A program made the position numbers and the translations under genes. The notes beneath the pieces are model-generated. The model was given only the letters and a program-made list of their open reading frames with translations, was not told the origin of the DNA and did no database searches. Source: a virus. From it: a stretch of DNA of 35,773 nt. Of this stretch, positions 20,607 to 30,395 are shown one piece after another. Numbering within the stretch: the first letter of the stretch is position 1; every line of letters begins with the position of its first letter. The stretch spans positions 1-35,773 of the IMG/VR virus record IMGVR_UViG_3300046517_001911; one strand, given 5' to 3'.

Positions 20607-20827
20607 ACTACCCACATTTATACGTAAAATCTTTATTGGAAGAAGCAAAAGAAGAAAATCAAAAAATGATTAATTTAAATTTAGAATATAATAAAAGAAG
20701 AATGAAGAATTATCATCCTGAAGACTATATTGATTTAATAAAAAAAATAGAAGAAACTACTTTGTATATTGAGCAATTAAATCAAGAAATAGTTGAAACA
20801 ATCAAAAATATTAAGGAAAACAAATGA
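20603..20827 (+). CDS. Hypothetical coiled-coil protein (74 aa)
   Basis: ATG 20603 follows AAGGAGGAAAACAA, a strong site; an upstream ATG in frame lacks one. Nearly all helix (YVKSLLEEAKEENQKMINLN, then LIKKIEETTLYIEQLNQEIV), so probably a dimeric coiled coil. ATGA overlap with the next gene. Not recognised. Confidence 0.65.
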   Translation: MNYPHLYVKSLLEEAKEENQKMINLNLEYNKRRMKNYHPEDYIDLIKKIEETTLYIEQLNQEIVETIKNIKENK

Positions 20828-21240
20828 ACATAGAATCACAAGTTTGTAATTTAGATTTATCGATTAAGCTTAAATCACTTAATGTTAAACAAGAAAGTTT
20901 GTTTTATCATCATTGGCAAAAAAAAAATAGGGATTATGAGTATATAGATCACACTATAGAAGACTATAAACTTGAAGATTCTGATGATGGCAAATGGATG
21001 TTTAAATGTTACTCAGCCTTCACCGCTTCAGAACTTTTAGAATTATTGCCTGTTGAAATTTCAAGAGATTTAATTAAATATACATACTTAGTAATTCTTA
21101 AAAAAAATCATGAGTATGAAATAAGATATGATAGTTGTAGGCTTGATGACACACAATGTATCGAATTTGGCGATACATTAACAAATTCCCTAGCAAAAAT
21201 GCTAATATATCTAATAGAAAACAAAATATTGGACATTTAA
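20824..21240 (+). CDS. Conserved phage protein, paralogue 2 (138 aa)
   Basis: IESQVCNLDLSIKLKSLNVK, YSAFTASELLELLP and NSLAKMLIYLIENKILDI show it is a relative of 19370-19774. A stretch of about 39 bases encoding SAFTASELLELLP is almost identical in DNA between copies (19549 and 21016), so the pair arose by duplication inside this lineage or exchanges sequence. Last gene of the early operon. Confidence 0.8.
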   Translation: MNIESQVCNLDLSIKLKSLNVKQESLFYHHWQKKNRDYEYIDHTIEDYKLEDSDDGKWMFKCYSAFTASELLELLPVEISRDLIKYTYLVILKKNHEYEIRYDSCRLDDTQCIEFGDTLTNSLAKMLIYLIENKILDI

Positions 21241-21254
21241 TATTTCAATAAAGA

Positions 21255-21281
21255 AAGCCCGTTAATCGGGCTTCTTTTCTG
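21255..21281 (+). terminator. Intrinsic terminator between early and late operons
   Basis: AAGCCCG (21255-21261), loop TTAAT, CGGGCTT (21267-21273), then CTTTTCT. On the opposite strand the tail is TTCTTTATT, so it may work for both converging transcripts. It lies partly in the last codons of the leftward 49-residue gene. Confidence 0.85.
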
Positions 21282-21411
21282 TATTTTGTTCTACTATTAA
21301 AGGTAAATTACGCAATAAATCCAAAGCGTTGAATACATTTTTAGCAGGAAATTCCATCAAAACACTAGCCAATGCCTGAATTTGAGTTTCACTGATTTTA
21401 AATTCTTTCAT
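21262..21411 (-). CDS. Small hypothetical protein at the end of the late operon (49 aa)
   Basis: AGGATAATTT precedes ATG 21411. Helical sequence (KISETQIQALASVLMEFPAK, NVFNALDLLRNLPLIVEQ) with a Lys/Pro-rich end. The last codons fall in the terminator hairpin. Not recognised; a chaperone or fibre-assembly role would fit its place but is guesswork. Confidence 0.6.
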   Translation of the reverse strand: MKEFKISETQIQALASVLMEFPAKNVFNALDLLRNLPLIVEQNTEKKPD

Positions 21412-21419
21412 AAATTATC

Positions 21420-21641
21420 CTATATAGATGTTAAATTATATTTTGACCACAATAAATTACCATTAATATCAACATTAGTTAATAAAAATGAATCACGACT
21501 TACTGTATTTATCCACTCAACTTTGTTCGGACTATTAAAATTAGCAATTATAAATTCTTGAACTGTAGGCTCTTGTGTTTGTGGATCTCTATCACAAACA
21601 TATTGTAAACCACTATTATAAATTGACGATGGGTTGCTCAT
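21420..21641 (-). CDS. Small protein after tail fibre (73 aa)
   Basis: Start 21641 has AGGAGATATT ahead; an upstream in-frame start lacks one. SNPSSIYNSGLQYVCDRDPQ then a beta-type half (EFIIANFNSPNKVEWINTVS). Could be a fibre-tip or fibre-assembly protein by position. Not recognised. Confidence 0.6.
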   Translation of the reverse strand: MSNPSSIYNSGLQYVCDRDPQTQEPTVQEFIIANFNSPNKVEWINTVSRDSFLLTNVDINGNLLWSKYNLTSI

Positions 21642-21661
21642 AATATCTCCTATTATTAAAA

Positions 21662-24211
21662 TTAAGCTGCTTTTTGAATCCACCAAATAACAGTACCTGT
21701 ATCTGAAACACCTAAACTAGATGTTATTGTAAAAGATATTCCGTTTGAAATTGTATAAGTTAAAATTCCAGGAGTACCACCTAAAGTTGAATGATTCATA
21801 AAGATAAGATCTCCTGTAGATACTGCTGTTGTATTAACAGTAGTAGTAGATCCTGATAATACAACAGAATTAGCACAACCATTAGTTCCTTGCTTAACTT
21901 TTAATGTTTTTCCAAGAGTATTAACAATTAAATTATTATTACTTACAACATCACCACTAGTATTTAATAAAAATCCATTCGTATAACTAATGTTAGATCC
22001 TTGTGCAACACCAGAAGCATAATTAAATTGTAATGCATTAGAAAGATGAACAATTTGAAAATTACTACCAGAATATGAAGAAATATTATTTGATCCGTTC
22101 CAAAATGAATCAAAATTTATTGCTTGATTACCGTGCGCATCATTAAAAATTGATAAACCAGAATAACCATCAGCAGTAGTATAAAATTTCAATGAATTAT
22201 TAGTAGTTCCATCAGTTCCGTATAAATTTAAAACACCAGGAGTTTGAAAAGTTTGAGAAGAACTATTCGCACCAATATACAAATGACCGCCTGTAGCAGA
22301 ATCATAAAATAAATGAGTATTATCTTGAGAAATTACACCACTTGTACCAGAAAATATTACACTACCACTTGTTAATCCTGATAATGTTAATCCAGTAGTC
22401 GTAAGTATATTAGTGCTAGGATTAAAACTTAAACCTGTTCCAAGATTAAATGGTTGATTACTATTAGAAGAAGAAGCAGCAAATAAAGGAAAAAATGAAG
22501 CATTTGTGGAAACAGAAACAGTTGCACCATTATTAGCATTCGTAGCAGTAGTAGCAGTTGTTGATGATGTAGCATTTCCAGATAAACTAGCTGTAATAAT
22601 TCCTGCACTAAAATTACCGCTTCCATCTCTTTGTACTAATGTACTTGCAGTATTAGTAGAACCATAAGGTAAACTAACTAAACGCTTAGAACTATCTGTA
22701 GCTACTATTTGACTTGCTGTTAAAGAACTAAGTGTAATTTGGTTTGTTGAATAACTTATATAAAATGGAACAGTATTATTTGTAAGATTAACAATTGCAT
22801 ATTCATTTCCAGAAGCTGCTTGATATAATCCAGATCCCCAATATGGAGTTGCCGAGAAATTATATAAACTTAATGCACTTTGAGATATATCGCTAATATT
22901 TAAAACAAAACTAGATGATACTCCTAAGCCACTTGATATTGTTGCTGCATTTGCTATTGATAAATCAATATTAGTTCCTGATGGAGTTATATCTAAATCA
23001 CTACTAGTAATATTTAAAATTCCTGTTAATCCATTTAAACTAATAACTCCAGATGAAGCCCCACCAACATCTCCAACTTTTTGAATATCAACTAACATGT
23101 ATCTAACAATATATTCATTATTAGCCGGTGTAAGATCACCGTTATTGTTAATTATTGGATATATTTTATCATTTGGATTTAACATTACAGTGATATTATA
23201 AGGTACTATTACTGCATCTAAGTCATTAGTTCCCTGGGTGACAAAAGGCATTAATGCATTTGAACTATAAATGGGCACAAATCCGGAACCAGAATCTATA
23301 CCGATACTGTAATTATAGCTATTTGGATTAGTGTTACTAACAGTACGAATTCTATTAGTTATTCCAATCCTAAATTCCGCTGCTTCTAATCCTACATATT
23401 GAAAATAAACATAGCTTGAAGAATCAAGAGCACTAACAAAATTAACATTTATAGCAGGTAAATTATTAGATCTTATGCCTTTAAAAGTTCCAGCATCTGT
23501 AAAACTTTCAGAAAAAGTATTATTATGTACCCAAGCACTAGTTAATGCCGTTGAAGCTCCTGATCCTGTTAAAGATATTTCACCATCCGTGATATCTATT
23601 CCTGGGCCTGCCGTAACATCAACAGGAGTAGTTGAACCATTCCATGACTTAACTATGACTGGAATTGTTACAGATCCAGATTTTCCATTTACTAAATATA
23701 CTTTTGTATTAACTAACCAAGATCCAGCAGCAGTAGATGTATCTTCAACTTTAAATAATATGTCATCTAGTCCATTCATAGATATTATTGGAATACCCGT
23801 TGAATCAGCAACGCTAAATGATTGTGTAGAATTAATACTCCTTATTTCTGGACCTAATCCCAAGGAAAAACTTTGACCAGGAACATTAGCAATAGGAAGT
23901 CTTAGTTGATTCCCTGGATTATTAGTAGTAACAATGATAAAAAAAGGACAGGGAATAGGAAGTTGATAAACTCCTCCCATAAAGTCTGAATCTGTTATGA
24001 TTAATTCTGCTCCCGTTCCAGATCCAAGATTAATTAAAGCATCATCAGGATTAGAAACATCAGATAAATTATTAGCTTTTAATAAAAAAGGACCTCCTCC
24101 GCTACTAGGAGAAGTAAATTGAGTATTAATACCAGATCTTAAGCCAACTATTATATCAGTTGATTGTATTTCTCCTCCATTTGAAAATTGACTAAATTTT
24201 ATATCTGCCAT
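21662..24211 (-). CDS. Large tail fibre/receptor-binding protein
   Basis: 849 residues. It begins ADIKFSQFSNGGEIQSTDII followed by VGLRSG and a Gly-rich hinge, a typical virion-attachment start of phage fibres. The rest is Ser/Thr/Asn/Gly-rich beta sequence with Thr/Ala repeats (ATSSTTATTATNANNGATVS) as in trimeric beta-helical fibres, and the end (LGVSDTGTVIWWIQKAA) is aromatic. No endosialidase or lyase signature and no intramolecular chaperone were recognised. It probably determines host range. Confidence 0.8.
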   Translation of the reverse strand: MADIKFSQFSNGGEIQSTDIIVGLRSGINTQFTSPSSGGGPFLLKANNLSDVSNPDDALINLGSGTGAELIITDSDFMGGVYQLPIPCPFFIIVTTNNPGNQLRLPIANVPGQSFSLGLGPEIRSINSTQSFSVADSTGIPIISMNGLDDILFKVEDTSTAAGSWLVNTKVYLVNGKSGSVTIPVIVKSWNGSTTPVDVTAGPGIDITDGEISLTGSGASTALTSAWVHNNTFSESFTDAGTFKGIRSNNLPAINVNFVSALDSSSYVYFQYVGLEAAEFRIGITNRIRTVSNTNPNSYNYSIGIDSGSGFVPIYSSNALMPFVTQGTNDLDAVIVPYNITVMLNPNDKIYPIINNNGDLTPANNEYIVRYMLVDIQKVGDVGGASSGVISLNGLTGILNITSSDLDITPSGTNIDLSIANAATISSGLGVSSSFVLNISDISQSALSLYNFSATPYWGSGLYQAASGNEYAIVNLTNNTVPFYISYSTNQITLSSLTASQIVATDSSKRLVSLPYGSTNTASTLVQRDGSGNFSAGIITASLSGNATSSTTATTATNANNGATVSVSTNASFFPLFAASSSNSNQPFNLGTGLSFNPSTNILTTTGLTLSGLTSGSVIFSGTSGVISQDNTHLFYDSATGGHLYIGANSSSQTFQTPGVLNLYGTDGTTNNSLKFYTTADGYSGLSIFNDAHGNQAINFDSFWNGSNNISSYSGSNFQIVHLSNALQFNYASGVAQGSNISYTNGFLLNTSGDVVSNNNLIVNTLGKTLKVKQGTNGCANSVVLSGSTTTVNTTAVSTGDLIFMNHSTLGGTPGILTYTISNGISFTITSSLGVSDTGTVIWWIQKAA

Positions 24212-24232
24212 GTTAATAACTCCATTAAAAAT

Positions 24233-24412
24233 TTATTCAGTTATCATTCTATTGTTATCTTCTGTAATAATAAAATTGTTATCTTCTGTAATAATATATC
24301 CAGTAGAAGGAGGGATAATAGGATAAAAATCGCTATTTGGAGCAACAAATATATTATCTCTATCTGGATTAAAATTTGGATAAAAAGTAAAATTATGTAT
24401 ACGAGATAGCAT
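24233..24412 (-). CDS. Small tail-associated protein with ITEDNN repeats (59 aa)
   Basis: ATG 24412 is preceded by AGGAATTTCTTTAT. NFTFYPNFNPDRDNIFVAPN then two tandem copies of IITEDNN (a 24-base direct repeat at about 24245-24297) and a partial third. The gp10-like protein at 30691 has related IITEDGNKII units. The start overlaps the preceding gene's end by 20 bases. Function unknown; perhaps an adaptor for fibres. Confidence 0.6.
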   Translation of the reverse strand: MLSRIHNFTFYPNFNPDRDNIFVAPNSDFYPIIPPSTGYIITEDNNFIITEDNNRMITE

Positions 24413-24746
24413 ATAAAGAAATTCCTACATCTGCTAAAGTACTGTCAGTAATCATGCTTATGGTATCACCTGCATTCACAGTTCTAGATCCAGGATTCAA
24501 TTCAGCAGTACATACAACTAAAGTTCCCCCTGCTGGAAAAGCTGCCGTAGCACCCGTTAAATCAACCCAAACATTAGCGCCAGGCTGAATAGAGAATACT
24601 GCAATCCACATTTTATGATTAGACGGAACAGTAATACTTGTTTCAGCTCCTGATACTAAAGTTGCATTCCATTTATCTTTTGCAGTAGTTGGCGCATATG
24701 CATTATAACCCTGAATATCTCTACCAAAATTTAAAAGTGTGGACAT
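24393..24746 (-). CDS. Small structural protein, tail region (117 aa)
   Basis: Beta-rich sequence without Lys-rich helices: SGAETSITVPSNHKMWIAVF, ANVWVDLTGATAAFPAGG and TVNAGDTISMITDSTLADVG. It resembles a jelly-roll-like decoration or fibre-tip protein. It lies between the two large fibre-like genes. No family recognised. Confidence 0.6.
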   Translation of the reverse strand: MSTLLNFGRDIQGYNAYAPTTAKDKWNATLVSGAETSITVPSNHKMWIAVFSIQPGANVWVDLTGATAAFPAGGTLVVCTAELNPGSRTVNAGDTISMITDSTLADVGISLYAISYT

Positions 24747-24755
24747 TTTTTATCC

Positions 24756-26732
24756 TTAAAGTTTCATGAAAATATTATAAAAAGTTGAAGATTGTACGAT
24801 ATTAGAAGAATAACTTGAACCTGTTGAGTTAGTAGTTCCACCAGCAACCCCAGACGTTCCAGCAACAGCTACATTATTTGTCCCACTACCTGTTGCATAA
24901 AGTGTTATATTATGTGTATGACTTGATAATTCATTAGTCGATTGAATATGACTATATTCTCCATTTTTAGATCCAACAGGAGATAGAATAGCAAGAGCAC
25001 CTCCGGCACTTGCAGCATATGCAATATAATTTTGTCTACTTATAGCATCATTAAATGTATTAGTTAGATAAAATTGAATCCCAGAAATTAATGCATTTGG
25101 CCCTGGTGAAACATAATAAATATGATTAGCAACTACGGTTGAAGGTAATGTATTCCCAGAAAAATAAATTGGTTGTCCCATGTATAAAGTTAAACCAGGA
25201 GAACTTATATTTACTAAAATATTACCACTACCATCATCAGTCCAAGTAGCAACAGTTGTACTATATGAATTGTTAACTATATATCCAGAACTTTGGCTTA
25301 TTAAATCTGACAATGGAACTGTTCCCATAATAACTTGTCCAAACATTTTAGTTAATGCTAAAGCTTTATTTAATGAAAAATCACCATAAGCTGTACTTCC
25401 AAAATTAGTAGGAGATCCAGATATGGTATACATTTGACATACTGGATTAGAATTTGATCCGGTATCATATGGCTTTGATAAATTCCAAATTAAATTGAAT
25501 AAAGGCCATGCGCTACCTCCCACACATGAAACTGGCAAATTAGTTGGTGATATTAATGCAAGAACACCATCATTCATCGGAGTCCACCCATATGGAGAGA
25601 ATGAATTAGTGGATGTTCTTATATCACCAGTTCTTGGACTAGACACGATAGAGTTAATATAATCATAAGTTTGAAATGAATTATCGGCTGGGGTATTACT
25701 TAAATAGAATGATGGTAAAGCTATATTAACATTAAATGTGCTTCCAATGGGAAATCCAATTTGTATATAAAGTGCATCATCAGAACCAGCTCCAATTGTT
25801 ATACCTTGAGCGGATGGAATAGGCAAATTTAAAGAAAATTTATTCCATGTAGATCCTAATGTAATTGTTTTTGTTGAAACTGAAGGAGATGTTACACCGC
25901 TACCACAAAATTGAAATATACCAACTGTTAATGATTCTCCAAGTCCATCTACACTCATTGCTTGAATTGTAAAGGAATCATTAACATATCCGCTTAATGA
26001 AGCTATGTGTAGTGATAATGGAATCTGTAAATATCTAATAGATTCAGAACCTATAGATGAGCAATTAATATTCATGTAAAATTCTGGGGTAATATCATCA
26101 GATAATATATTATTACCAAAACTAGATACAAATTTTTGAAAAGATATTATTTCAGTACCATTAACTGCATTTTTATAATAATTAATGTCTGGCATTATAT
26201 TTCCATCATGTTGACTTGGAGCCAATGTTATAGAATTTAAAGTAATACCATTAATTATTATCGTATTTGACATTGTTGTACTGTTAAGAGGAATAGCCCC
26301 AACATTTCTCCAAAAACAATTATTAACAATTAAATTATCATTTGTATCTATTGATATTACTGATGGAACAGTAGGAGTATATGGAAAATTACTTCTAGTG
26401 AATTGTAACTCACCATCAGAATTGTATACCGTTATGTAATAGCTATCAAATGTTAAATTATCGGCTTCATAAGGATAAAAATAAGGAATTACATCATTTC
26501 CATCAGCATCTTGTATAGTTCCTACCGCACTTAACGTCATTGGATTTGGAAGTGCTACATAACTATAAGGAGGATTAGTACCTTGTTGGGTATACCAAGG
26601 TTTTAGTATTGATCTTTGTGTTTCTGAATAAAGTGTAATTATTCCGGCAGCCAAAGGCAATCCAGTATCTTTATCTACAAGATAATCTTGTAATATCGGT
26701 GCAGCTATAAGTAAACTTGGATTAATTGCCAT
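24756..26732 (-). CDS. Tail fibre/needle protein with collar-type C-terminus
   Basis: 658 residues. It starts AINPSLLIAAPILQDYLVDK, a common attachment start (...LVDKDTGLPLAAGIITLYSE). A jelly-roll-like middle precedes a C-terminal half of the phage collar/receptor-binding sort: PYGWTPMNDGVLALIS, ...SAWPLFNLIWNL, then ELSSHTHNITLYATG with the His-x-His motif that holds metal in T4 gp12-like trimers, and a final STFYNIFMKL. It follows the gp16-like gene as P22 gp9 does, but is not a P22 tailspike by sequence. Confidence 0.75.
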   Translation of the reverse strand: MAINPSLLIAAPILQDYLVDKDTGLPLAAGIITLYSETQRSILKPWYTQQGTNPPYSYVALPNPMTLSAVGTIQDADGNDVIPYFYPYEADNLTFDSYYITVYNSDGELQFTRSNFPYTPTVPSVISIDTNDNLIVNNCFWRNVGAIPLNSTTMSNTIIINGITLNSITLAPSQHDGNIMPDINYYKNAVNGTEIISFQKFVSSFGNNILSDDITPEFYMNINCSSIGSESIRYLQIPLSLHIASLSGYVNDSFTIQAMSVDGLGESLTVGIFQFCGSGVTSPSVSTKTITLGSTWNKFSLNLPIPSAQGITIGAGSDDALYIQIGFPIGSTFNVNIALPSFYLSNTPADNSFQTYDYINSIVSSPRTGDIRTSTNSFSPYGWTPMNDGVLALISPTNLPVSCVGGSAWPLFNLIWNLSKPYDTGSNSNPVCQMYTISGSPTNFGSTAYGDFSLNKALALTKMFGQVIMGTVPLSDLISQSSGYIVNNSYSTTVATWTDDGSGNILVNISSPGLTLYMGQPIYFSGNTLPSTVVANHIYYVSPGPNALISGIQFYLTNTFNDAISRQNYIAYAASAGGALAILSPVGSKNGEYSHIQSTNELSSHTHNITLYATGSGTNNVAVAGTSGVAGGTTNSTGSSYSSNIVQSSTFYNIFMKL

Positions 26733-26767
26733 CCCTAGCGTTCCTCTTCCAATTTAAAAATTATATA

Positions 26768-28534
26768 TTACTTTTTGAGAAATTTTGACCCTTTTATGTA
26801 TTCTTTCATTAATGGTGACAATGCTCCTGCCAAACCACCAACTACTCCACCGATAGGTCCGCCAACTAGACCTCCGGCAATTGCTCCCCCAGCAGTAGTG
26901 CCAGATTTTTTAATTAAAGAAGAAACTTTACTTCTTTTTTTCATATTATTTGCCCAATCTATCATATCTTTGCTTATAAATCTTTCAAATCCTTTTGTTT
27001 TTGATAAATTTAATATATTTTCAGCCATTTTTTCATAGTCTCCTGGTTTAACTTTTGTCAAAGCTGAATGAATAATATTTCCACCTACAGATGGCCCTAA
27101 TTGTTTTATAACTTCTAATGTATTTTCATCAGGTTTGGTAAATAATTTTACAACATCATTGCTTGTTACTTGAGACAATTTTCCTTCGCTTCCAGAAGCT
27201 AATCTTTGTAATGTGAGTTTAGCTTCACTACTATATTTTGCAGGTCCAGCAGCCCATTTTGATCTAAACTCATTTTCTAAATTCTTAAATTCTTCTGGTA
27301 ATTCTGACATAAAGCTATCTTTATCTTTATTTAAATCACTTGCTACTTTTTGTAATTCTATATGATTTCTCCTAGCTTTTGAGTCCATTTTTCCTTCTCG
27401 TTTTAATGATCTCATTTCTTTTTTAATTGCAGATTGTAATTTGTCATAATTTTCTAATGTTGGGCTTTCTTTATACTCTTTATGTAGATTTTTTAAATCA
27501 CTATCATAAAGTCTAGTAACTTTTTTATTACTAAAATATTTACTTTCTTTATTAACAGGAATACTCAATGCGTCTTCTATTTTCTTTGCCATAGACGGAG
27601 TAAATTCTTCTTGACCAAAAATATCACTAACTTTTTCAATAAAATTTTCTTCTCCACCTCTCTTTCTATATGTAGCAGGTAATGCTAATTCTTTCTCTGT
27701 GATTTTTCCTTTTCTAAAGTCTTTTAAAGCTGATTGTAAAGCTTTAACTTGAGATTCCTCAAAGCCTGGTTCTATCAAATATGCAAATTTTTCAATATTA
27801 CCTTCTGGTAAATTTTCTTTTGGTGTTTTATAAACATCTTTTTTGCCATATTCCGAATAGAGTTTTTTCTTCAACGGCAATGCTTCTCTTTTTCCAGATT
27901 CTTCAGCAAATTTAACCCTTTTTGATAAATTTTCTATATTTTCACTTTCTGTTTCGGCATTAGCAAGAGATTTCCTAAATCTTTCAGATTCTTTTGACAT
28001 TTTTTCAGGAGATACATAATCAAATAATCCACTTTTTTTAATTCCAGCAGCTGGAATAGCAATTGATCCTAAAGCACTACTTAATGCTCTACCATTCCCC
28101 TCTGAATCCTCTCCTATTAATCCACCTGTCATCAATCCTGATAAAGATTCTTTTGCTAATTTTGATAATCTTTTCATTTCTGGTAATAACTTAGATATTA
28201 CTTTTTGTGTTTTAAGCCATCCACCAAGTCCGCCACCTAATTCTCCTCCTAAAAATGCTCCTCTTGATAATAAATCTTGGGGAAGATATTTTTGCAAATC
28301 TGGATGAGGAACTTTCGGAGCGCCAACTATTCCTAATGGAACATTTAAAATTGATGCTCCCATATCCCCAGCACTTTGAAGAAAACCACCAGCCATAGAA
28401 GGTAATCTACTTGTTTCAACTGCTCTATTAAATTTAGAAGCATAATTTCCAGCCTTATCTAAAAATGATCCTGAATCACTTTGTTGTGATCCTTCTAAAA
28501 ACTTTAATGTTTCCTTGTCAGTAACTCTTTGCAT
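26768..28534 (-). CDS. Ejection protein, gp16-like by position and size
   Basis: 588 residues from ATG 28534, which overlaps the previous stop (TAATG). P22 gp16 is 609 residues and last of the three ejection proteins, as here. The N-terminal 120 residues contain Gly-rich hydrophobic parts (ALSSALGSIAIPAAG nearby), the middle is a long Lys/Glu helix region, and the C-terminus has a glycine-zipper-like membrane segment (GGAIAGGLVGGPIGGVVGGL). Such proteins leave the virion first and breach the inner membrane. Lytic transglycosylase motifs were not seen. Confidence 0.65.
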   Translation of the reverse strand: MQRVTDKETLKFLEGSQQSDSGSFLDKAGNYASKFNRAVETSRLPSMAGGFLQSAGDMGASILNVPLGIVGAPKVPHPDLQKYLPQDLLSRGAFLGGELGGGLGGWLKTQKVISKLLPEMKRLSKLAKESLSGLMTGGLIGEDSEGNGRALSSALGSIAIPAAGIKKSGLFDYVSPEKMSKESERFRKSLANAETESENIENLSKRVKFAEESGKREALPLKKKLYSEYGKKDVYKTPKENLPEGNIEKFAYLIEPGFEESQVKALQSALKDFRKGKITEKELALPATYRKRGGEENFIEKVSDIFGQEEFTPSMAKKIEDALSIPVNKESKYFSNKKVTRLYDSDLKNLHKEYKESPTLENYDKLQSAIKKEMRSLKREGKMDSKARRNHIELQKVASDLNKDKDSFMSELPEEFKNLENEFRSKWAAGPAKYSSEAKLTLQRLASGSEGKLSQVTSNDVVKLFTKPDENTLEVIKQLGPSVGGNIIHSALTKVKPGDYEKMAENILNLSKTKGFERFISKDMIDWANNMKKRSKVSSLIKKSGTTAGGAIAGGLVGGPIGGVVGGLAGALSPLMKEYIKGSKFLKK

Positions 28535-29775
28535 TATTGATACCATCCTCCGTCTGCTCTAAGATAATAATTTTTTCCATCTTTAGATTTCATTGATCTA
28601 ACAGGATTAACCATATCTTCTACTTGAAGTCTATATTTATCCAAAGGAGTTTCTTTAGTTGCTTTTTTAATAGCTTCCAATTGAGAATAACCGTTTTCCA
28701 TATATTCTGCTGCTTTTTCAGATCTTTCTTGAAGTACTGAATTTAATAATTTTTGTGCTTTTAATTTACCAATAAATACATCTGGAAAATCAGAATTAGG
28801 ATTTGCCTTAATAGTATTGATTAATGTTTGATCTCTACCTGTAAATGCACCTTTTAAACTAGGTGCAACTTGTAAAGCTATTTCTCCCGAGGAACTTTGT
28901 AATTGACCTAATAGCTGTCTTCTTTCCGGAGTTCCTGCCCATTTTGTTAAGAATGAACCTACAGGGCCTGTGACATTTTTAAATTCAGGATCATTGATTG
29001 ATAAATTTATCAAATTATCTAAAGCAGTATTTTGATTTGATATTCCTTCATATGTATTAACTAAACTATCATATGATTTAGCTTTAGAAGTTCCTAAACC
29101 TTCTTTGAATGATTTTTCTTCTGCAGTCATACCTTTAGCAATAGGGAAGTTACCAAATGCACTAATTCCAATTAACTGACCATCTATTTCTCTAACCTCA
29201 GGTTTTGGCAATCCAAGTTGATCACTAAGCAATGCTGCTTGAGCATAAGTCAATCCTGGGATAGAAGGTTGTTGTGAAGTAACCTCTTTATTTTGCTTTT
29301 GCCTTTGAACAGCGTCAGGTGATGAAAAAGTTTGTCCACCATTTTGATCCATTGTTCCTCGTGTAACATTGGATGGTCCACTTCCTCTTAATAAATGTTC
29401 AATTAACTTATTTCTTCTTGTGATGTCTTCTGCTTTAGCTCTTCTTTCTGCTGCTTCTGCTGAATATAACTCAGGATTATATTTCATTTTTTGTTCTAAA
29501 TCTTTAAGCTGTGCATTCATCAATGATGATCTATATTTCATCTCATTTTGCTCTAAATTTCCCTTGGATATATTCTGAGCTAATATCTCAGGATATTTTT
29601 GTAAATACATTGCCTGTTCTTTTTGTTTTTGTTTATTTAACTCATTAGCAATCATTGCTTGCTGCATTTCTATTGGAGTATTCATTAAACTTTTAACAGC
29701 ATCTGCACCACGTGATGCACCCGTCATAAAAGGGTTTGCTTGTTCAAAGCTTAATATAGGAAATTGCATCGGCAT
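28534..29775 (-). CDS. Ejection protein, gp20-like by position and size
   Basis: 413 residues (P22 gp20: 471). The N-terminus has QFPILSFEQANPFMTGASRG and then long Gln/Glu/Lys helices (QQAMIANELNKQKQKEQAMY). The C-terminal half has QLQSSSGEIALQVAPSLKGA, FTGRDQTLINTIKANPNS and ends KDGKNYYLRADGGWYQ, which resembles phage virion proteins in other podoviruses. Order and high helical content support a role in forming the DNA-ejection conduit. Confidence 0.65.
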   Translation of the reverse strand: MPMQFPILSFEQANPFMTGASRGADAVKSLMNTPIEMQQAMIANELNKQKQKEQAMYLQKYPEILAQNISKGNLEQNEMKYRSSLMNAQLKDLEQKMKYNPELYSAEAAERRAKAEDITRRNKLIEHLLRGSGPSNVTRGTMDQNGGQTFSSPDAVQRQKQNKEVTSQQPSIPGLTYAQAALLSDQLGLPKPEVREIDGQLIGISAFGNFPIAKGMTAEEKSFKEGLGTSKAKSYDSLVNTYEGISNQNTALDNLINLSINDPEFKNVTGPVGSFLTKWAGTPERRQLLGQLQSSSGEIALQVAPSLKGAFTGRDQTLINTIKANPNSDFPDVFIGKLKAQKLLNSVLQERSEKAAEYMENGYSQLEAIKKATKETPLDKYRLQVEDMVNPVRSMKSKDGKNYYLRADGGWYQ

Positions 29776-29789
29776 AATTAATCCTTTTT

Positions 29790-30383
29790 TTACATCATTA
29801 AATATGGCAACATTGAAGTAGCTGCTTGTTGACCACCACCATATAGCATCCCCATAGTTCCCATGGTATTAGAATTTTTATTTACTGTACCCGCATATGA
29901 TAGACCAGCTTGACTTTGTAAATTATCAGCAAGCATTTTAGCTAGGGTATCAGAAGCGCTATAACCAGTATTATAAAGACCTTGTTCTCCTTCCAATCCA
30001 GTGCCATAAAGTCCCATTACTTGTCTCATATATTCATCATAATCTCTATTTGCCATATTACTTGCTACATCCATATTTTGTTGCTCATGCATTGGTGATC
30101 CTGCCATGCCACCTGCTGAGGCTGCATTTCCAGATGCACTTAATGCTTGTTGAAGAGCAAAATTATAACCAGGAGATGACTGATAACCGGCCCCTAATTC
30201 TGCTTGTTTGGCACCAGGGTTATTTGCAAGTTGACCATATTGATTTTGCAATGTAGGTAATGCTTCATTACCAGCATTAATATATGGATCAAAATAAGGT
30301 GATATGGTACCTGGTATTTGATTCAAATATTTCATAGATTTTTTAGCAGGGTCTTCGCCACCCAAAAAATCAAACATTCCCAT
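29790..30383 (-). CDS. DNA transfer protein, gp7-like
   Basis: 197 residues (P22 gp7: 229). Visible: FDPYINAGNEALPTLQNQY, then SPGYNFALQQALSASGNAA, GGMAGSPMHEQQNMD and RDYDEYMRQVMGLYGTGLEG, ending in Gly/Ala/Met-rich sequence. This set of PY..AG..AL..L, SPGY.F.L.QA..A..NAA and GG..GSP is typical of gp7-like internal virion proteins. It is expected to be packed in the head and ejected with DNA. Confidence 0.75.
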   Translation of the reverse strand: MGMFDFLGGEDPAKKSMKYLNQIPGTISPYFDPYINAGNEALPTLQNQYGQLANNPGAKQAELGAGYQSSPGYNFALQQALSASGNAASAGGMAGSPMHEQQNMDVASNMANRDYDEYMRQVMGLYGTGLEGEQGLYNTGYSASDTLAKMLADNLQSQAGLSYAGTVNKNSNTMGTMGMLYGGGQQAATSMLPYLMM

Positions 30384-30395
30384 AATTAATTCCTT

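Noticed and set aside
23475-23876. Rightward 133-codon frame in the tail fibre gene
   Set aside because: Shadow of the Thr/Gly-rich fibre coding strand.
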